This document shows positions 37,542 to 48,643 of a stretch of 64,000 nt of DNA, piece after piece. Positions within the stretch are counted from its first letter, which is position 1. The number at the start of each line of letters is the position of its first letter. The translations under genes and the position numbers were made by a program. The notes beneath the pieces are model-generated. The model ran no database searches. It was not told the DNA's origin and saw nothing but the letters and a program-made list of their open reading frames with translations. This DNA comes from Vibrio sp. J1-1 (lineage in GTDB: Bacteria; Pseudomonadota; Gammaproteobacteria; Enterobacterales; Vibrionaceae): contig NZ_JAKKCM010000010.1 in the NCBI RefSeq assembly GCF_021728395.1, positions 110,861-174,860 of the forward strand, written 5' to 3'.

Positions 37542-39212
37542 TTACGAAGTTGTGGGAATAATAAAACTCATTTTAGTAAATTGATGCTTCTCGCACGCAA
37601 TTTTTAGCGCTGAATCACGCCCAAATTGATTTGTGAGACGTTTGTCGACAATTTCCATACCTAAACCAGAGTGGTTGTCTTTAGGAGGCTCAAAACTGCC
37701 TGCATTGTCTTCCACGGTAATCAGATGACCTTGTGGATGCGCTTGGCTGTATATTCTCACCTTGCCGCCTTCCAGCAGATTAGAAACCCCGTGTTTAATG
37801 GCATTTTCTACCAAGGGCTGGAGTGTAAAGCTTGGTAACTTGATGTCCAGTAATTCTGGTTCAATATCTATCTCGACTTCGAGTCGGTCAGTAAAGCGAG
37901 CCTTCTCAATACTTAGGTAAGAGTTCACATGAGCAAGCTCTTCTTTTAGCGTTACCGTGTTGATGTTCTGTTTTAAGTTGCTGCGGAAGAAATGCGATAG
38001 GTTTTGGATCAATTCACGAGCTTTATCCGGGTCACGTCGCGTGATTGCACTGATAGTATTGAGTGCATTAAATAGAAAATGCGGATTAACCTGAGCGTGA
38101 AGTAATTTGATTTCTGCTTGTGCTAATAAGGTTTGTTGTTGCTGGTAATCGCCATATAAAATCTGGCTGGATAACAGCTGTGCAATCCCTTCTGCCATTG
38201 ACATGTTGACGGTGGAAAACAGTTTTCGCTTCGGCTCATACAGCTTGATAGTACCTATCACTTCCTTACCCGCACGAAGAGGAATGATAAGCGCAGAGCC
38301 CAGCTTACAGTCTTTCGCAATGGAGCACTGGTAAGGGCGCTCGGAACCATCGAGATAAATAATGTCATTCTTTTCCATCGAGTCTAAAGTACTTTGCGAT
38401 GAAATCGGGGTGTTTGGTTTATGGTGATCATCGCCGATACCAACAAAGGCGAGGATTTTTTCCTGATCGGTAATCGCAACCGCCCCGACTTTTGTCTCTT
38501 CATAAATAATACGAGCGATCTTTTCTGCATTTTCAGTGTTAAAACCATTACTTAAAATACCCACTGAGCGGTCGGCAATGGTTAACGCTCGACGCGAGAA
38601 AGTCGCGGAGTATTTTTCAAAAATGGTTTTTCTATCTTGAAGAATACTCATGAACAGAGCAGCGCCGAACGAATTGGCAATGATCATCGGAGCGGCAATC
38701 GCCGATACCAACTCATAAGCCTGGTCAAACGGTTTTGCGACCGCGAGCAGCAAGATCATCTGCACCACTTCTGCCACAAAGGTAATACTGAATACCACGC
38801 TTGGGTTAAATAATAGAACGCCTTTGTTACGCTTGATTAGGTACACATGGAGCAGGCCACCGATAACCCCTTCCGCAGTTGTAGATATAGCACAAGCCAG
38901 ATCGGTAAAGCCACCAAGCGTATAGCGATGAATACCGCCGGTAAGACCCACAGCAAAGCCAACCACTGGCCCGCCAAACAAGCCTCCCATCACCGCACCG
39001 ATAGCACGAGTATTGGCTATCGCATCATTGATATGCAGGCCAAAGTAGGTGCCGAGAATACAAAAGCCCGAAAAGAGTACATAGCAAATTAAGCGATGGC
39101 TTAAGCGTTTAGAAATGCTCAGCAAAGGTAGAATAATCGGTGTTTTACTCAGCATGTACGCCAGTACCAAGTAAACACACATTTGCTGTAAGAGAGAAAT
39201 AACCAGTTCCAT
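37542..39212 (-). CDS. btsS: LytS-type sensor histidine kinase BtsS (YehU)
   Basis: A 556-residue membrane sensor kinase. The N-terminal 5TM-LYT region has IANTRAIGAVMGGLFGGPVVG and GLTGGIHRYTLGG, a GAF-like domain follows (about 205-345), then the kinase core with the phosphorylated His in LLHAQVNPHFLFNALNTI near residue 370 and ATP-binding VENAIKHG and GLGMEIVDKRL. Very close to E. coli BtsS, which senses extracellular pyruvate with high affinity. Contiguous with btsR and cstA on the same strand, making sensor, regulator and transporter one locus. Confidence 0.92.
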   Translation of the reverse strand: MELVISLLQQMCVYLVLAYMLSKTPIILPLLSISKRLSHRLICYVLFSGFCILGTYFGLHINDAIANTRAIGAVMGGLFGGPVVGFAVGLTGGIHRYTLGGFTDLACAISTTAEGVIGGLLHVYLIKRNKGVLLFNPSVVFSITFVAEVVQMILLLAVAKPFDQAYELVSAIAAPMIIANSFGAALFMSILQDRKTIFEKYSATFSRRALTIADRSVGILSNGFNTENAEKIARIIYEETKVGAVAITDQEKILAFVGIGDDHHKPNTPISSQSTLDSMEKNDIIYLDGSERPYQCSIAKDCKLGSALIIPLRAGKEVIGTIKLYEPKRKLFSTVNMSMAEGIAQLLSSQILYGDYQQQQTLLAQAEIKLLHAQVNPHFLFNALNTISAITRRDPDKARELIQNLSHFFRSNLKQNINTVTLKEELAHVNSYLSIEKARFTDRLEVEIDIEPELLDIKLPSFTLQPLVENAIKHGVSNLLEGGKVRIYSQAHPQGHLITVEDNAGSFEPPKDNHSGLGMEIVDKRLTNQFGRDSALKIACEKHQFTKMSFIIPTTS

Positions 39213-39245
39213 AGTGAACCTAACCTGAAATCAATGCTGTTATTG

Positions 39246-39297
39246 TATACCTAAACAACCTCAAGGTTTTATCAGCCTTTAAAGTCACTTGGGTATA
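39246..39297. repeat. Imperfect inverted repeat, Vibrio intergenic type
   Basis: TATACCTAAACAACCTCAAG and, inverted, TATACCCAAGTGACTTTAAA. The half-site TATACCCAA(A/G)TGACTT occurs again at 50789-50804 before slt, so this is a dispersed repeat. Confidence 0.5.
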
Positions 39298-39301
39298 AAA
39301 C

Positions 39302-39330
39302 AAAAAGAGCCTGCATGGGGCAGGCTCTTA
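39302..39330 (-). terminator. Terminator after cstA
   Basis: Perfect 9-bp stem AGAGCCTGC/GCAGGCTCT, 5-nt loop, five T on the minus strand. Confidence 0.87.
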
Positions 39331-39359
39331 ATCTTAATCATTCAGTGAATGTGCTGAGA

Positions 39360-40844
39360 TTAAGCAGTCTCAGATACCGCTTGTGGTTTATCTTCGTCAG
39401 CCAGTTCAGTTTCGCCTTTACCTTTAGAGCTTTTGATAACGTAGCCTGTAACAACGAGTGAGAAGATGATACCTGCGATAGTTGACACTTGCATTGGCAG
39501 ACCAAAACCTAGTGAGCTGTTGTTCAGAATGAACGTTGCACACACTGTTGTCATGAACATTGCAGGGATAGTCGTAATCCAGTGCAGTTTGTTGTGACGT
39601 AGTAGGTAAGCCGACGCAGTCCAAAGCATCATTACTGCTGTCGTTTGGTTTGCGAAACCGAAGTAACGCCAGATGATACCGAAGTCAACTTGAGTCAGGA
39701 TACCACCGATAACGAACAGCGGAAGCGCCATCAGTAGTCGGTTGCGCAGTGTTTTCTGTTCCATGTTGAAGTATTCAGCAAGGATCAGACGGCTTGAACG
39801 GAACGCAGTGTCACCTGAAGTGATAGGCAGGATAACCACACCTAGGAACGCGATGATACCGCCGAACACACCTAGTAGACCAAATGATGCGCTGTATACC
39901 ACGTTACCAGGACCACCGTTCTTCACTGCTTCTGACAGTGCGTCTAGAGAGCCGAAGAATGACAGAGCGATAGCACACCAGATTAGAGCGATAACACCTT
40001 CACCAATCATTGCACCGTAAAATACGAAGCGACCATTTTTCTCATTTTCCATACAGCGCGCCATCAGTGGAGACTGAGTCGCGTGGAAGCCAGAGATTGC
40101 ACCACATGCGATTGTGATGAATAGCGCTGGCCATAGAGGCATGTCATTCGGGTTTAGGTTGCTGAACATGTCCGATACTTGGAAGTCACCCATTACAGTG
40201 TGCTCGCTAGAGAATGCTACAGCAGTCATCAGGCCAACAGACATGAAAATTAGTAGTGCGCCAAATAGTGGGTAGAAGCGGCCAATGATCTTATCAACAG
40301 GGACGATAGTCGCAATGATGTAGTAAGCAAAGATAGCGATAACCATTGTGGTCATGCTTACGTTTAGGCTTGTTTGATCGTTGATTAGGTTTGTGATCAT
40401 GCCAGCCGGTGCTGATACGAATACCACACCAACAAGAAGCAATAAGACAATGGCAAAAATGTTCATAAAGTGTTTTGCGCCATTACCTAGGTAACGTCCA
40501 GTAATGGTTGGTACAGAAGCACCGCCGTTACGAACAGATAGCATACCTGAGAAGTAATCATGTACCGCGCCTGCAAAAATACAGCCGATAACAATCCATA
40601 GCATTGCCGCTGGGCCGTACAGCGCACCCATAATTGGGCCAAAGATAGGACCTACGCCAGCGATGTTAAGTAGCTGAACTAGGTAAACTTTCTTGGTTGA
40701 CATTGGAACATAGTCAACACCATCTGCTTTAGTATGAGCAGGCGTTTGGCGTTTTTCATTGATGCCGAAAATTTTCTCGACGAAAGCGCCGTAGATGAAG
40801 TATCCGCCGATTAGGGCTGCGACACAGGTTAGAAACCACATCAT
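39360..40844 (-). CDS. cstA: CstA-family transporter, short form (BtsT-like pyruvate/peptide transporter)
   Basis: A 494-residue polytopic inner-membrane protein with about thirteen helices. The CstA signatures are visible: LLNIAGVGPIFGPIMGALYGP near residue 60, GAVHDYFSGMLSVRNGG, SGFHATQSPLMARC and ITSGDTAFRSSRLI. It lacks the C-terminal third found in E. coli CstA (701 aa) and BtsT (716 aa). E. coli members import peptides or pyruvate; its place beside btsSR and behind a BtsR-like operator array favours a pyruvate role. The name btsT may fit as well. Starvation control by CRP is known in E. coli but no clear CRP site was seen here. Confidence 0.85.
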   Translation of the reverse strand: MMWFLTCVAALIGGYFIYGAFVEKIFGINEKRQTPAHTKADGVDYVPMSTKKVYLVQLLNIAGVGPIFGPIMGALYGPAAMLWIVIGCIFAGAVHDYFSGMLSVRNGGASVPTITGRYLGNGAKHFMNIFAIVLLLLVGVVFVSAPAGMITNLINDQTSLNVSMTTMVIAIFAYYIIATIVPVDKIIGRFYPLFGALLIFMSVGLMTAVAFSSEHTVMGDFQVSDMFSNLNPNDMPLWPALFITIACGAISGFHATQSPLMARCMENEKNGRFVFYGAMIGEGVIALIWCAIALSFFGSLDALSEAVKNGGPGNVVYSASFGLLGVFGGIIAFLGVVILPITSGDTAFRSSRLILAEYFNMEQKTLRNRLLMALPLFVIGGILTQVDFGIIWRYFGFANQTTAVMMLWTASAYLLRHNKLHWITTIPAMFMTTVCATFILNNSSLGFGLPMQVSTIAGIIFSLVVTGYVIKSSKGKGETELADEDKPQAVSETA

Positions 40845-40938
40845 AACTATTGTCCTTAGTTAGTAGGATAGGGTAATTGTTTTTAATTTCAGGATGCATG
40901 TTAAGGGTTGCTTTTGTTAATTGCATTCGCTTAGTCGA

Positions 40939-41127
40939 TGAGCGGTCGAATAGGGTTACGAGTGGTCGATATGGCCTTTGAGTGGTTTTTAGTGCTGCTC
41001 AGTGGTTGCTCTGAGCAGTAAGTGGTATTTGTGTCGGGTGAGAGGTACTGATTTCACTGTTAGCGGTTGGTTGTCACCGTCAGCAGCTAAATGCGCAGAT
41101 AAACGGTCAAAGTGAGAATTTAGTGGT
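40939..41127 (-). promoter_or_regulatory. Ten-unit, 20-bp-phased operator array (BtsR-type LytTR sites)
   Basis: Octamers related to ACC(G/A)CT(C/T)A on the minus strand (TRAGYGGT on plus) begin at 40939, 40959, 40979, 40999, 41019, 41039, 41060, 41080, 41100 and 41120. Five fit exactly or nearly (TGAGCGGT, TGAGTGGT, TAAGTGGT, TTAGCGGT, TTAGTGGT); the unit at 41080 is strongly degenerate. The 20-bp step is about two helical turns. E. coli BtsR binds two such octamers 13 bp apart upstream of btsT. The array ends 95 bp before the cstA start and 49 bp before the divergent lipoprotein gene. Confidence 0.8.
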
Positions 41128-41175
41128 AAGCTTATTTTGAAAACAAATTTTTAAAACAAAGAGTTAAGGAAAAAT

Positions 41176-41517
41176 ATGAAAAAGGCAACGTTAGGGTTAG
41201 CGCTGGCTTTACTGGCAGGATGTTCCGCTACTACAGAAGATCTCGCTCAATCAGGGAACTGGTATCAAATCGGTTATCAAGATGGCGTCGCAGGTCATAC
41301 ATCACGCACAGTGAAAGAGTTAAGCACCATGGACAATGTAAAACAAGGAGACTACGACCAAGGTTATCTCGAAGGTTTGTCTGAATACTGTAACCCTAAT
41401 TTTGCGTATCAGATTGGATTATCTGGCCAGTATTACGAGGGGGTATGCGAAGGGACGAAACAAGCACAAAAATTCCGTATGGAATGGCAACGTGGCTGGA
41501 ACGAATACAGTAACTAA
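41176..41517 (+). CDS. DUF2799 lipoprotein
   Basis: A 113-residue predicted lipoprotein. The signal peptide ends in a clear lipobox LLAGC (Cys16). The mature part has the repeated Tyr/Gly-rich YQIGYQDGVAGH, DQGYLEGLSEYC and QIGLSGQYYEGVC segments of DUF2799 proteins; function unknown. GGAAAAATATG provides the start. It is divergent from cstA and the 20-bp repeat array lies between them, so it may be co-regulated. Confidence 0.85.
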   Translation: MKKATLGLALALLAGCSATTEDLAQSGNWYQIGYQDGVAGHTSRTVKELSTMDNVKQGDYDQGYLEGLSEYCNPNFAYQIGLSGQYYEGVCEGTKQAQKFRMEWQRGWNEYSN

Positions 41518-41624
41518 CACAGTTTCATAATCAAGACGACCGTCTGACTTGTTCATCTTCTGACAAATAGGGGCAGTTTGTTTAGTTTACTTTTGTCATT
41601 GAAGTTGAATTTAGAGTGATTCCG

Positions 41625-41957
41625 ATGATAAAAAAGTACTTCCTGCTTACCTTAGTTCTATTACCTCTGACGGTTAGTGCGTCTAATGCCCTAAAGGATA
41701 CGATTAAAGCGAAACGTAAGTACGAGCATAGCAAAAGTCATATAACTAATACGCTTGATAATACTAAACGTGATATCGAAGAGATCACCAGTGGAACTTA
41801 CGTGCAGAATCAGGCCAAGCGTGAGGTTAAGAAAGCGACCAGCAAGTACACCAACAAAGTGGAACACGTCAAAAATGCCACTGATCCCGAACATATTAAG
41901 CGCAAAGCGAACAATGAGCTCAATCGCCAGGTTGATGAATGGCTCTATGAAGATTAA
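41625..41957 (+). CDS. Hypothetical secreted helical protein
   Basis: A 110-residue protein with a typical Sec signal (MIKKYFLLTLVLLPLTVSASNA, cleavage near residue 19-20). The mature part is hydrophilic, rich in Lys, Glu, Asn and Thr, and predicted to be helical or coiled coil; no domain recognised. I start at ATG 41625; GTG 41616 is the alternative. It follows the DUF2799 gene by 107 bp and ends in a strong terminator. Confidence 0.7.
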   Translation: MIKKYFLLTLVLLPLTVSASNALKDTIKAKRKYEHSKSHITNTLDNTKRDIEEITSGTYVQNQAKREVKKATSKYTNKVEHVKNATDPEHIKRKANNELNRQVDEWLYED

Positions 41958-41966
41958 CGAGTAATA

Positions 41967-41995
41967 AAAAAGGTGACACCCAGTCACCTTTTTTA
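41967..41995. terminator. Bidirectional terminator between the secreted protein gene and murQ
   Basis: AAAGGTGAC-type stem (AGGTGAC/GTCACCT, 5-nt loop) flanked by six A and six T. Confidence 0.87.
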
Positions 41996-42012
41996 TGCTT
42001 ACTTATTTATGA

Positions 42013-44083
<2,071 letters not shown>

Positions 44084-44157
44084 TTCTTCATTCGCTTATT
44101 GTAAAGCAAATCTGAAGCGAATAACCTCATTTGGTACCAGATATTTGAGGAGAAAAC

Positions 44158-45141
44158 ATGGGTCCGTTATGGGTTGACGTTGCAGGCTATGAGTTGACTG
44201 CTGAAGACAAAGAAATTTTGGAGCATCCAACGGTTGGTGGCTTGATTCTGTTTACGCGTAATTATCATGATAGTGAGCAACTTCAGGCGCTTACCCAGTC
44301 TATCCGCAAAGCGGCGAAACGTCCGCTTCTGATTGGTGTCGATCAGGAAGGAGGGCGAGTACAGCGATTTCGCGAGGGCTTCTCTCTGATCCCTGCTGCT
44401 GATGAATATGCCAAACATCAAAATAGTGAAGAGCTTGCTCGAATGGGCGGATGGCTTATGGCAGCGGAGCTTATTGCTCATGACATTGATTTGAGCTTCG
44501 CCCCTGTATTGGATAAAGGCCATCAATGTAAAGCGATTGGTAACCGAGCCTTTGGGGAAGACGCAGATACCATCCTTCGTCATAGTACTGCGTATATGCA
44601 AGGGATGAAAAGTATTGGTATGGCGACAACAGGCAAACACTTTCCCGGACATGGTGGCGTGATTGCGGACTCTCACTTGGAAACACCTTATGACGAGCGC
44701 AGTGATATATTTGAGCAAGACATGGCGATTTTCAAAGCTCAAATCGAGGCGGGTATTTTGGATGCCATGATGCCAGCTCACGTAATTTTTCCGAACTACG
44801 ACTCTCAACCAGCCAGTGGTTCCGAATATTGGCTGAAGACAATTCTACGTCAGCAACTTGGTTTCAAAGGTTTGATCTTCTCTGATGATTTGACCATGGA
44901 AGGCGCGGTTATCATGGGAGGACCTGCAGAACGCTCAATTCAGGCTTTGAATGCTGGGTGCGATATGCTGTTGATGTGCAATAAAAGAGATGCTCAGGTC
45001 GAAGCTCTGGATAACTTACCTATCACGAATGTGCCGCAAGCCAGCGCGCTACTGAAAAAACAGAACTTTTCTCTGAGTGAGCTTAAGTTGTCACAAGAGT
45101 GGAAACAAGCCAGCGAAGTGATGAAGCGTTTAATTCCATAA
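44158..45141 (+). CDS. nagZ: Beta-N-acetylhexosaminidase NagZ
   Basis: A 327-residue cytosolic GH3 glucosaminidase that removes GlcNAc from GlcNAc-anhydroMurNAc peptides. The GH3 signature [14 protein letters not shown] (with the catalytic His-Asp loop) and the nucleophile Asp in [12 protein letters not shown] are present, and [13 protein letters not shown] near residue 62 binds substrate. Its product feeds AnmK and MurQ encoded on the opposite strand. AGGAGAAAAC precedes the ATG. In bacteria with inducible AmpC its product also signals through AmpR. Confidence 0.95.
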   Translation: MGPLWVDVAGYELTAEDKEILEHPTVGGLILFTRNYHDSEQLQALTQSIRKAAKRPLLIGVDQEGGRVQRFREGFSLIPAADEYAKHQNSEELARMGGWLMAAELIAHDIDLSFAPVLDKGHQCKAIGNRAFGEDADTILRHSTAYMQGMKSIGMATTGKHFPGHGGVIADSHLETPYDERSDIFEQDMAIFKAQIEAGILDAMMPAHVIFPNYDSQPASGSEYWLKTILRQQLGFKGLIFSDDLTMEGAVIMGGPAERSIQALNAGCDMLLMCNKRDAQVEALDNLPITNVPQASALLKKQNFSLSELKLSQEWKQASEVMKRLIP

Positions 45142-45186
45142 ACTTCAGTATTTGCAAGCACGTAAACTGCTAAAAACATCGAACTC

Positions 45187-45220
45187 AAGCCAAACTTAAG
45201 TTAAGTTTGGCTTTTATTTT
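45187..45220 (+). terminator. Terminator after nagZ
   Basis: AGCCAAACTTAA and TTAAGTTTGGCT form a nearly continuous palindrome (the innermost pairs open as loop), then TTTTATTTTTAA. Confidence 0.8.
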
Positions 45221-45223
45221 TAA

Positions 45224-45241
45224 TGTAAACTTAAATTTACA
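45224..45241. promoter_or_regulatory. Strong TyrR box upstream of aroF
   Basis: TGTAAA-N6-TTTACA, a perfect match to the TyrR consensus. A weaker site (TGTACA-N6-TTTATC, 45259-45276) overlaps the likely -35 TTGTTT (45266-45271; -10 TATCTT at 45288-45293). The strong/weak pair is the layout of TyrR-repressed promoters in E. coli. Confidence 0.82.
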
Positions 45242-45361
45242 TTAAATGTTTTTTAAAATGTACACTTGTTTTTATCATTTAGCCTGTTATCTTGTCGTTA
45301 AAGCTTAGTTGTCTCACCAAGGATTTGGTTGGGTGTAAAAAATAATATACAGGTCAAGGTT

Positions 45362-46435
45362 ATGAAAAAAAGTGAATTAAGCGACATTAACATCGTCGAA
45401 GAACAGGTTCTTATCACTCCTGATGAGTTAAAAGCAAAGCTACCTCTGAGTGAAAAAGCACGTCGCTTTATCCAAGAATCTCGTCAAACCATTGCTAACA
45501 TCATTCATAAGAAAGATCACCGTCTGCTTGTTGTGTGTGGACCTTGTTCTATCCACGATATTGATGCTGCGAAGGACTACGCAAAACGTCTTAAAGCGCT
45601 TTCAGAACAACTAAGCGACCAACTGTATATTGTAATGCGTGTTTACTTTGAAAAGCCTCGTACTACCGTTGGCTGGAAAGGTTTAGTTAACGACCCACAT
45701 CTGGATGGCAGTTTTGATATCGAACATGGTCTGCATGTCGGTCGTGAATTACTGGTTGACCTGGCAGAGATGGAAATTCCGCTAGCAACAGAAGCTCTTG
45801 ATCCGATCAGCCCTCAGTACATCGCAGATACCTTTAGTTGGGCAGCGATTGGTGCGCGTACTACGGAATCGCAAACTCACCGTGAAATGGCGAGTGGCCT
45901 GTCTATGCCAATTGGTTTTAAAAACGGTACTGATGGTAGCTTGGCTACAGCAATCAATGCGATGCAAGCAGCATCATCTAGCCACCGTTTCATGGGTATC
46001 AACCGTGAAGGACAAGTTGCACTGCTCACGACTCAGGGCAACCCGAATGGTCACGTGATTCTGCGTGGCGGTAAGCAGACGAACTACGATTCAGTATCCG
46101 TGACTGAGTGTGAACAAGAAATGGCGAAGTCAGGCCTTGACGCATCACTGATGGTGGACTGTAGCCACGCTAACTCACGTAAAGACTACCGCCGTCAGCC
46201 TCTGGTTGCTGAAGACGTGATCCATCAAATTCGTGAAGGCAACAAGTCTATTATTGGCCTGATGATTGAAAGCCACATCAACGAAGGCAATCAATCTTCT
46301 GACTTGAAACTCGAAGAGATGAAATACGGTGTATCAATCACCGACGCATGTATCAATTGGGAGTCAACTGAGGCACTATTACGTCATGCACACGAAGAGC
46401 TGGTGCCTTTCTTAGAGAATCGCCTAAAAGGCTAA
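45362..46435 (+). CDS. aroF: 3-deoxy-7-phosphoheptulonate (DAHP) synthase, tyrosine-type
   Basis: A 357-residue class I DAHP synthase, first enzyme of the shikimate pathway. Conserved [10 protein letters not shown] (metal-binding Cys), [17 protein letters not shown], and [12 protein letters not shown] are visible. I start at ATG 45362 ([10 protein letters not shown]); the frame opens at 45329 without a ribosome site. It is followed by tyrA after 25 bp and has a TyrR box, so the tyrosine-feedback isoform is the best assignment; some Vibrio annotations call the gene aroG. Confidence 0.9.
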   Translation: MKKSELSDINIVEEQVLITPDELKAKLPLSEKARRFIQESRQTIANIIHKKDHRLLVVCGPCSIHDIDAAKDYAKRLKALSEQLSDQLYIVMRVYFEKPRTTVGWKGLVNDPHLDGSFDIEHGLHVGRELLVDLAEMEIPLATEALDPISPQYIADTFSWAAIGARTTESQTHREMASGLSMPIGFKNGTDGSLATAINAMQAASSSHRFMGINREGQVALLTTQGNPNGHVILRGGKQTNYDSVSVTECEQEMAKSGLDASLMVDCSHANSRKDYRRQPLVAEDVIHQIREGNKSIIGLMIESHINEGNQSSDLKLEEMKYGVSITDACINWESTEALLRHAHEELVPFLENRLKG

Positions 46436-46460
46436 ACGGAACTTATTTAAAGGAACATCA

Positions 46461-47588
46461 ATGGCAGTTGAACTTAACGCATTACGCGATCAGATTGATG
46501 CAGTCGACAAGCAAATGCTTGAGCTTCTAGCCCAGCGTTTAGCGCTGGTAGAAAAAGTGGGTGAAGTAAAAAGCGAACACGGTTTGCCAATTTATGCCCC
46601 TGATCGAGAGGCTGCAATGTTAGCGTCTCGTCGAGCTGAAGCTGAAAAAATTGGGGTACCCCCACAGCTGATCGAAGACATTCTTCGTCGTACTATGCGT
46701 GAGTCCTATGCCAGTGAGAAAGATTCCGGTTTTAAGTGTTTGAATCCAGAATTGCGCTCAGTTGTGATTATCGGCGGTAACGGGCAACTGGGCGGTCTGT
46801 TTAGCCGAATGTTCAAACTGTCGGGTTACCAGGTCAAAGTTCTGGGCAGTAAAGACTGGGATCGTGCGGATGAAATTCTAGACAACGCTGGTTTAGTCGT
46901 GGTCACGGTACCGATTCATCTGACGGAAGGGGTTATCGAGAAACTTGGTAACTTGCCAGAAGATTGCATTTTGTGTGATTTAACGTCGATTAAGTCGAAG
47001 CCACTGCAAGCGATGCTTAATGTGCACTCTGGACCTGTGGTTGGCCTTCACCCGATGTTTGGCCCTGATGTTCCTAGCCTTGCGAAGCAGGTTATCGTGT
47101 ACTGTGATGGCCGTGGCAACGAGCATTACCAATGGCTACTACAACAATTTGGTATTTGGGGCGCAAGCTTGTGCCAGATTGAAGCAGAAGAACACGACCA
47201 TGGCATGACACTGATTCAGGCACTGCGCCACTTTACGTCGTTTGCTTACGGCATGCACTTAAGTAAAGAGAACCCGAATATTGAACAGTTGCTGAAATTA
47301 AGCTCGCCAATCTACCGACTTGAATTGGCTATGGTTGGGCGACTGTTTGGTCAGGACCCGAACTTGTACGGCGATATTATTTTCTCTTCTCAAGAGAATA
47401 TCGATATGATCAAGCGATTCCATCATCGTTTGGGTGATGCGGTGGCGATTCTGGATAGCAAAGACAAAACGCGATTCATCGAAAGTTTCAAGCAGGTGAG
47501 TGATTGGTTTGGCTCCTACTCTCAACAATTTATGAATGAGAGCCAGAACCTACTCAAGCAAGCCAATGATAATATCCATCGTGGTTAA
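46461..47588 (+). CDS. tyrA: Bifunctional chorismate mutase / prephenate dehydrogenase TyrA
   Basis: A 375-residue T-protein. The AroQ chorismate mutase domain (residues 1 to about 90, [27 protein letters not shown]) is fused to the NAD-dependent dehydrogenase domain with the Rossmann loop [18 protein letters not shown] and the GLHPMFGPD motif. It makes 4-hydroxyphenylpyruvate for tyrosine. AAAGGAAC before the ATG. In an aroF-tyrA operon as in E. coli, with a strong terminator after it. Confidence 0.95.
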   Translation: MAVELNALRDQIDAVDKQMLELLAQRLALVEKVGEVKSEHGLPIYAPDREAAMLASRRAEAEKIGVPPQLIEDILRRTMRESYASEKDSGFKCLNPELRSVVIIGGNGQLGGLFSRMFKLSGYQVKVLGSKDWDRADEILDNAGLVVVTVPIHLTEGVIEKLGNLPEDCILCDLTSIKSKPLQAMLNVHSGPVVGLHPMFGPDVPSLAKQVIVYCDGRGNEHYQWLLQQFGIWGASLCQIEAEEHDHGMTLIQALRHFTSFAYGMHLSKENPNIEQLLKLSSPIYRLELAMVGRLFGQDPNLYGDIIFSSQENIDMIKRFHHRLGDAVAILDSKDKTRFIESFKQVSDWFGSYSQQFMNESQNLLKQANDNIHRG

Positions 47589-47600
47589 TTACCTGATATG

Positions 47601-47629
47601 AAAAAGAGCAGCGTTGGCTGCTCTTTTTT
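47601..47629. terminator. Bidirectional terminator after tyrA
   Basis: Perfect 8-bp stem AGAGCAGC/GCTGCTCT, GTTG loop, extended by A/T pairs, with T-runs on both strands. Shared with the convergent M23 peptidase gene. Confidence 0.88.
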
Positions 47630-47641
47630 ATTGGATGACAA

Positions 47642-48643
47642 TCAGTTAACCGCTGTCTCTTTACCTTCTTCACTGGATACGGTGTTGATGCTGGTATCTC
47701 GGTATGGTGAGTTAGTTAAGTTGATTTGCAGACGAACGACGTTATCAATCAACTGAACTAATGGCCCCCATTTCACTTTGTTTTCTTTTTCGAACACGTA
47801 GTTGAAGTTCTCTGGTGTCCAGTCCATCAAGTATTGAGGGTTCAATGCTCGTCCGAGGAAGCGCACTTCATAATGCAGGTGAGGGCCGGTCGAATTACCA
47901 GAGTTACCACATCGAGCGATAACATCCCCTTTGCTGACAAATTCCCCGCTTTTCACGTTGAAGTGTTTTAGGTGCGCATAAGAGCTCATAAAACCAAACG
48001 AATGGCGCAAAGTGAGGTAGTTGCCATACCCTCGGTTACCTGGACGAACCGTCTCTACAACACCATCTGCAGGGGCTAGTACTTCTTCACCACGCTTACA
48101 GGTTAGGTCGATACCAGTATGAACGTGTCTTTTCCCTGATATCGGGTTGATTCGACTGCCATAAGAGGACGAGATGCGTTGATAAGTGATAGGGCTGTCG
48201 TTAGGGATAAGGCGGAACATCGTTGCACGTACCGCAGAGTCTATTGCTGCAGCATCAATTCTCTCTTCCAGTGCTAAATTGTTTTCATCAAGCATCAGTT
48301 CTTCATCGGCTAACCCAAGTACCGACTCGACATCAAATACGCGTTTACCCAGCAGCTGAATTTGGTTATTTCTGTCAGTTAAAGATTGAGAAAGTGAGTG
48401 ATTGGTATCGAGCTGTTCTTCGTAAAGCGCAGTGATTTCATTTTTCTCACTCTCCAGTTGAGCGACGGCTTTCACCAGTGCATCCTGGTCATAGCGTTGT
48501 TGTTGGTTTATATACCATGCACCACCAATAACGGCAGGTAACGCGATGACTGAAGCCAACACGGTAACGACCGAAATGCGGCCAAGGTAAAACTGCTGAT
48601 CGCCGTTTTTTGTCGGGATCTGAATGATGATTTTTTTAGACAT
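47642..48643 (-). CDS. Membrane-anchored M23 (LytM) peptidoglycan endopeptidase
   Basis: A 333-residue protein with a short cytosolic N terminus, one membrane helix (about 22-45), a periplasmic coiled-coil region (about 55-120) and a C-terminal M23 domain. The zinc and catalytic residues are intact: H175-x3-D179 (HTGID), H224 and H255-x-H257 (PHLHYEV). It should cut peptide cross-links in peptidoglycan. It differs from ShyA-type enzymes in lacking a LysM domain. Convergent with tyrA; no partner gene nearby. Confidence 0.86.
   Translation of the reverse strand: MSKKIIIQIPTKNGDQQFYLGRISVVTVLASVIALPAVIGGAWYINQQQRYDQDALVKAVAQLESEKNEITALYEEQLDTNHSLSQSLTDRNNQIQLLGKRVFDVESVLGLADEELMLDENNLALEERIDAAAIDSAVRATMFRLIPNDSPITYQRISSSYGSRINPISGKRHVHTGIDLTCKRGEEVLAPADGVVETVRPGNRGYGNYLTLRHSFGFMSSYAHLKHFNVKSGEFVSKGDVIARCGNSGNSTGPHLHYEVRFLGRALNPQYLMDWTPENFNYVFEKENKVKWGPLVQLIDNVVRLQINLTNSPYRDTSINTVSSEEGKETAVN

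Noticed and set aside
44167-44808. 213-codon minus-strand ORF inside nagZ
   Set aside because: It lies fully antisense to a well-supported GH3 gene and shows no recognisable domain.
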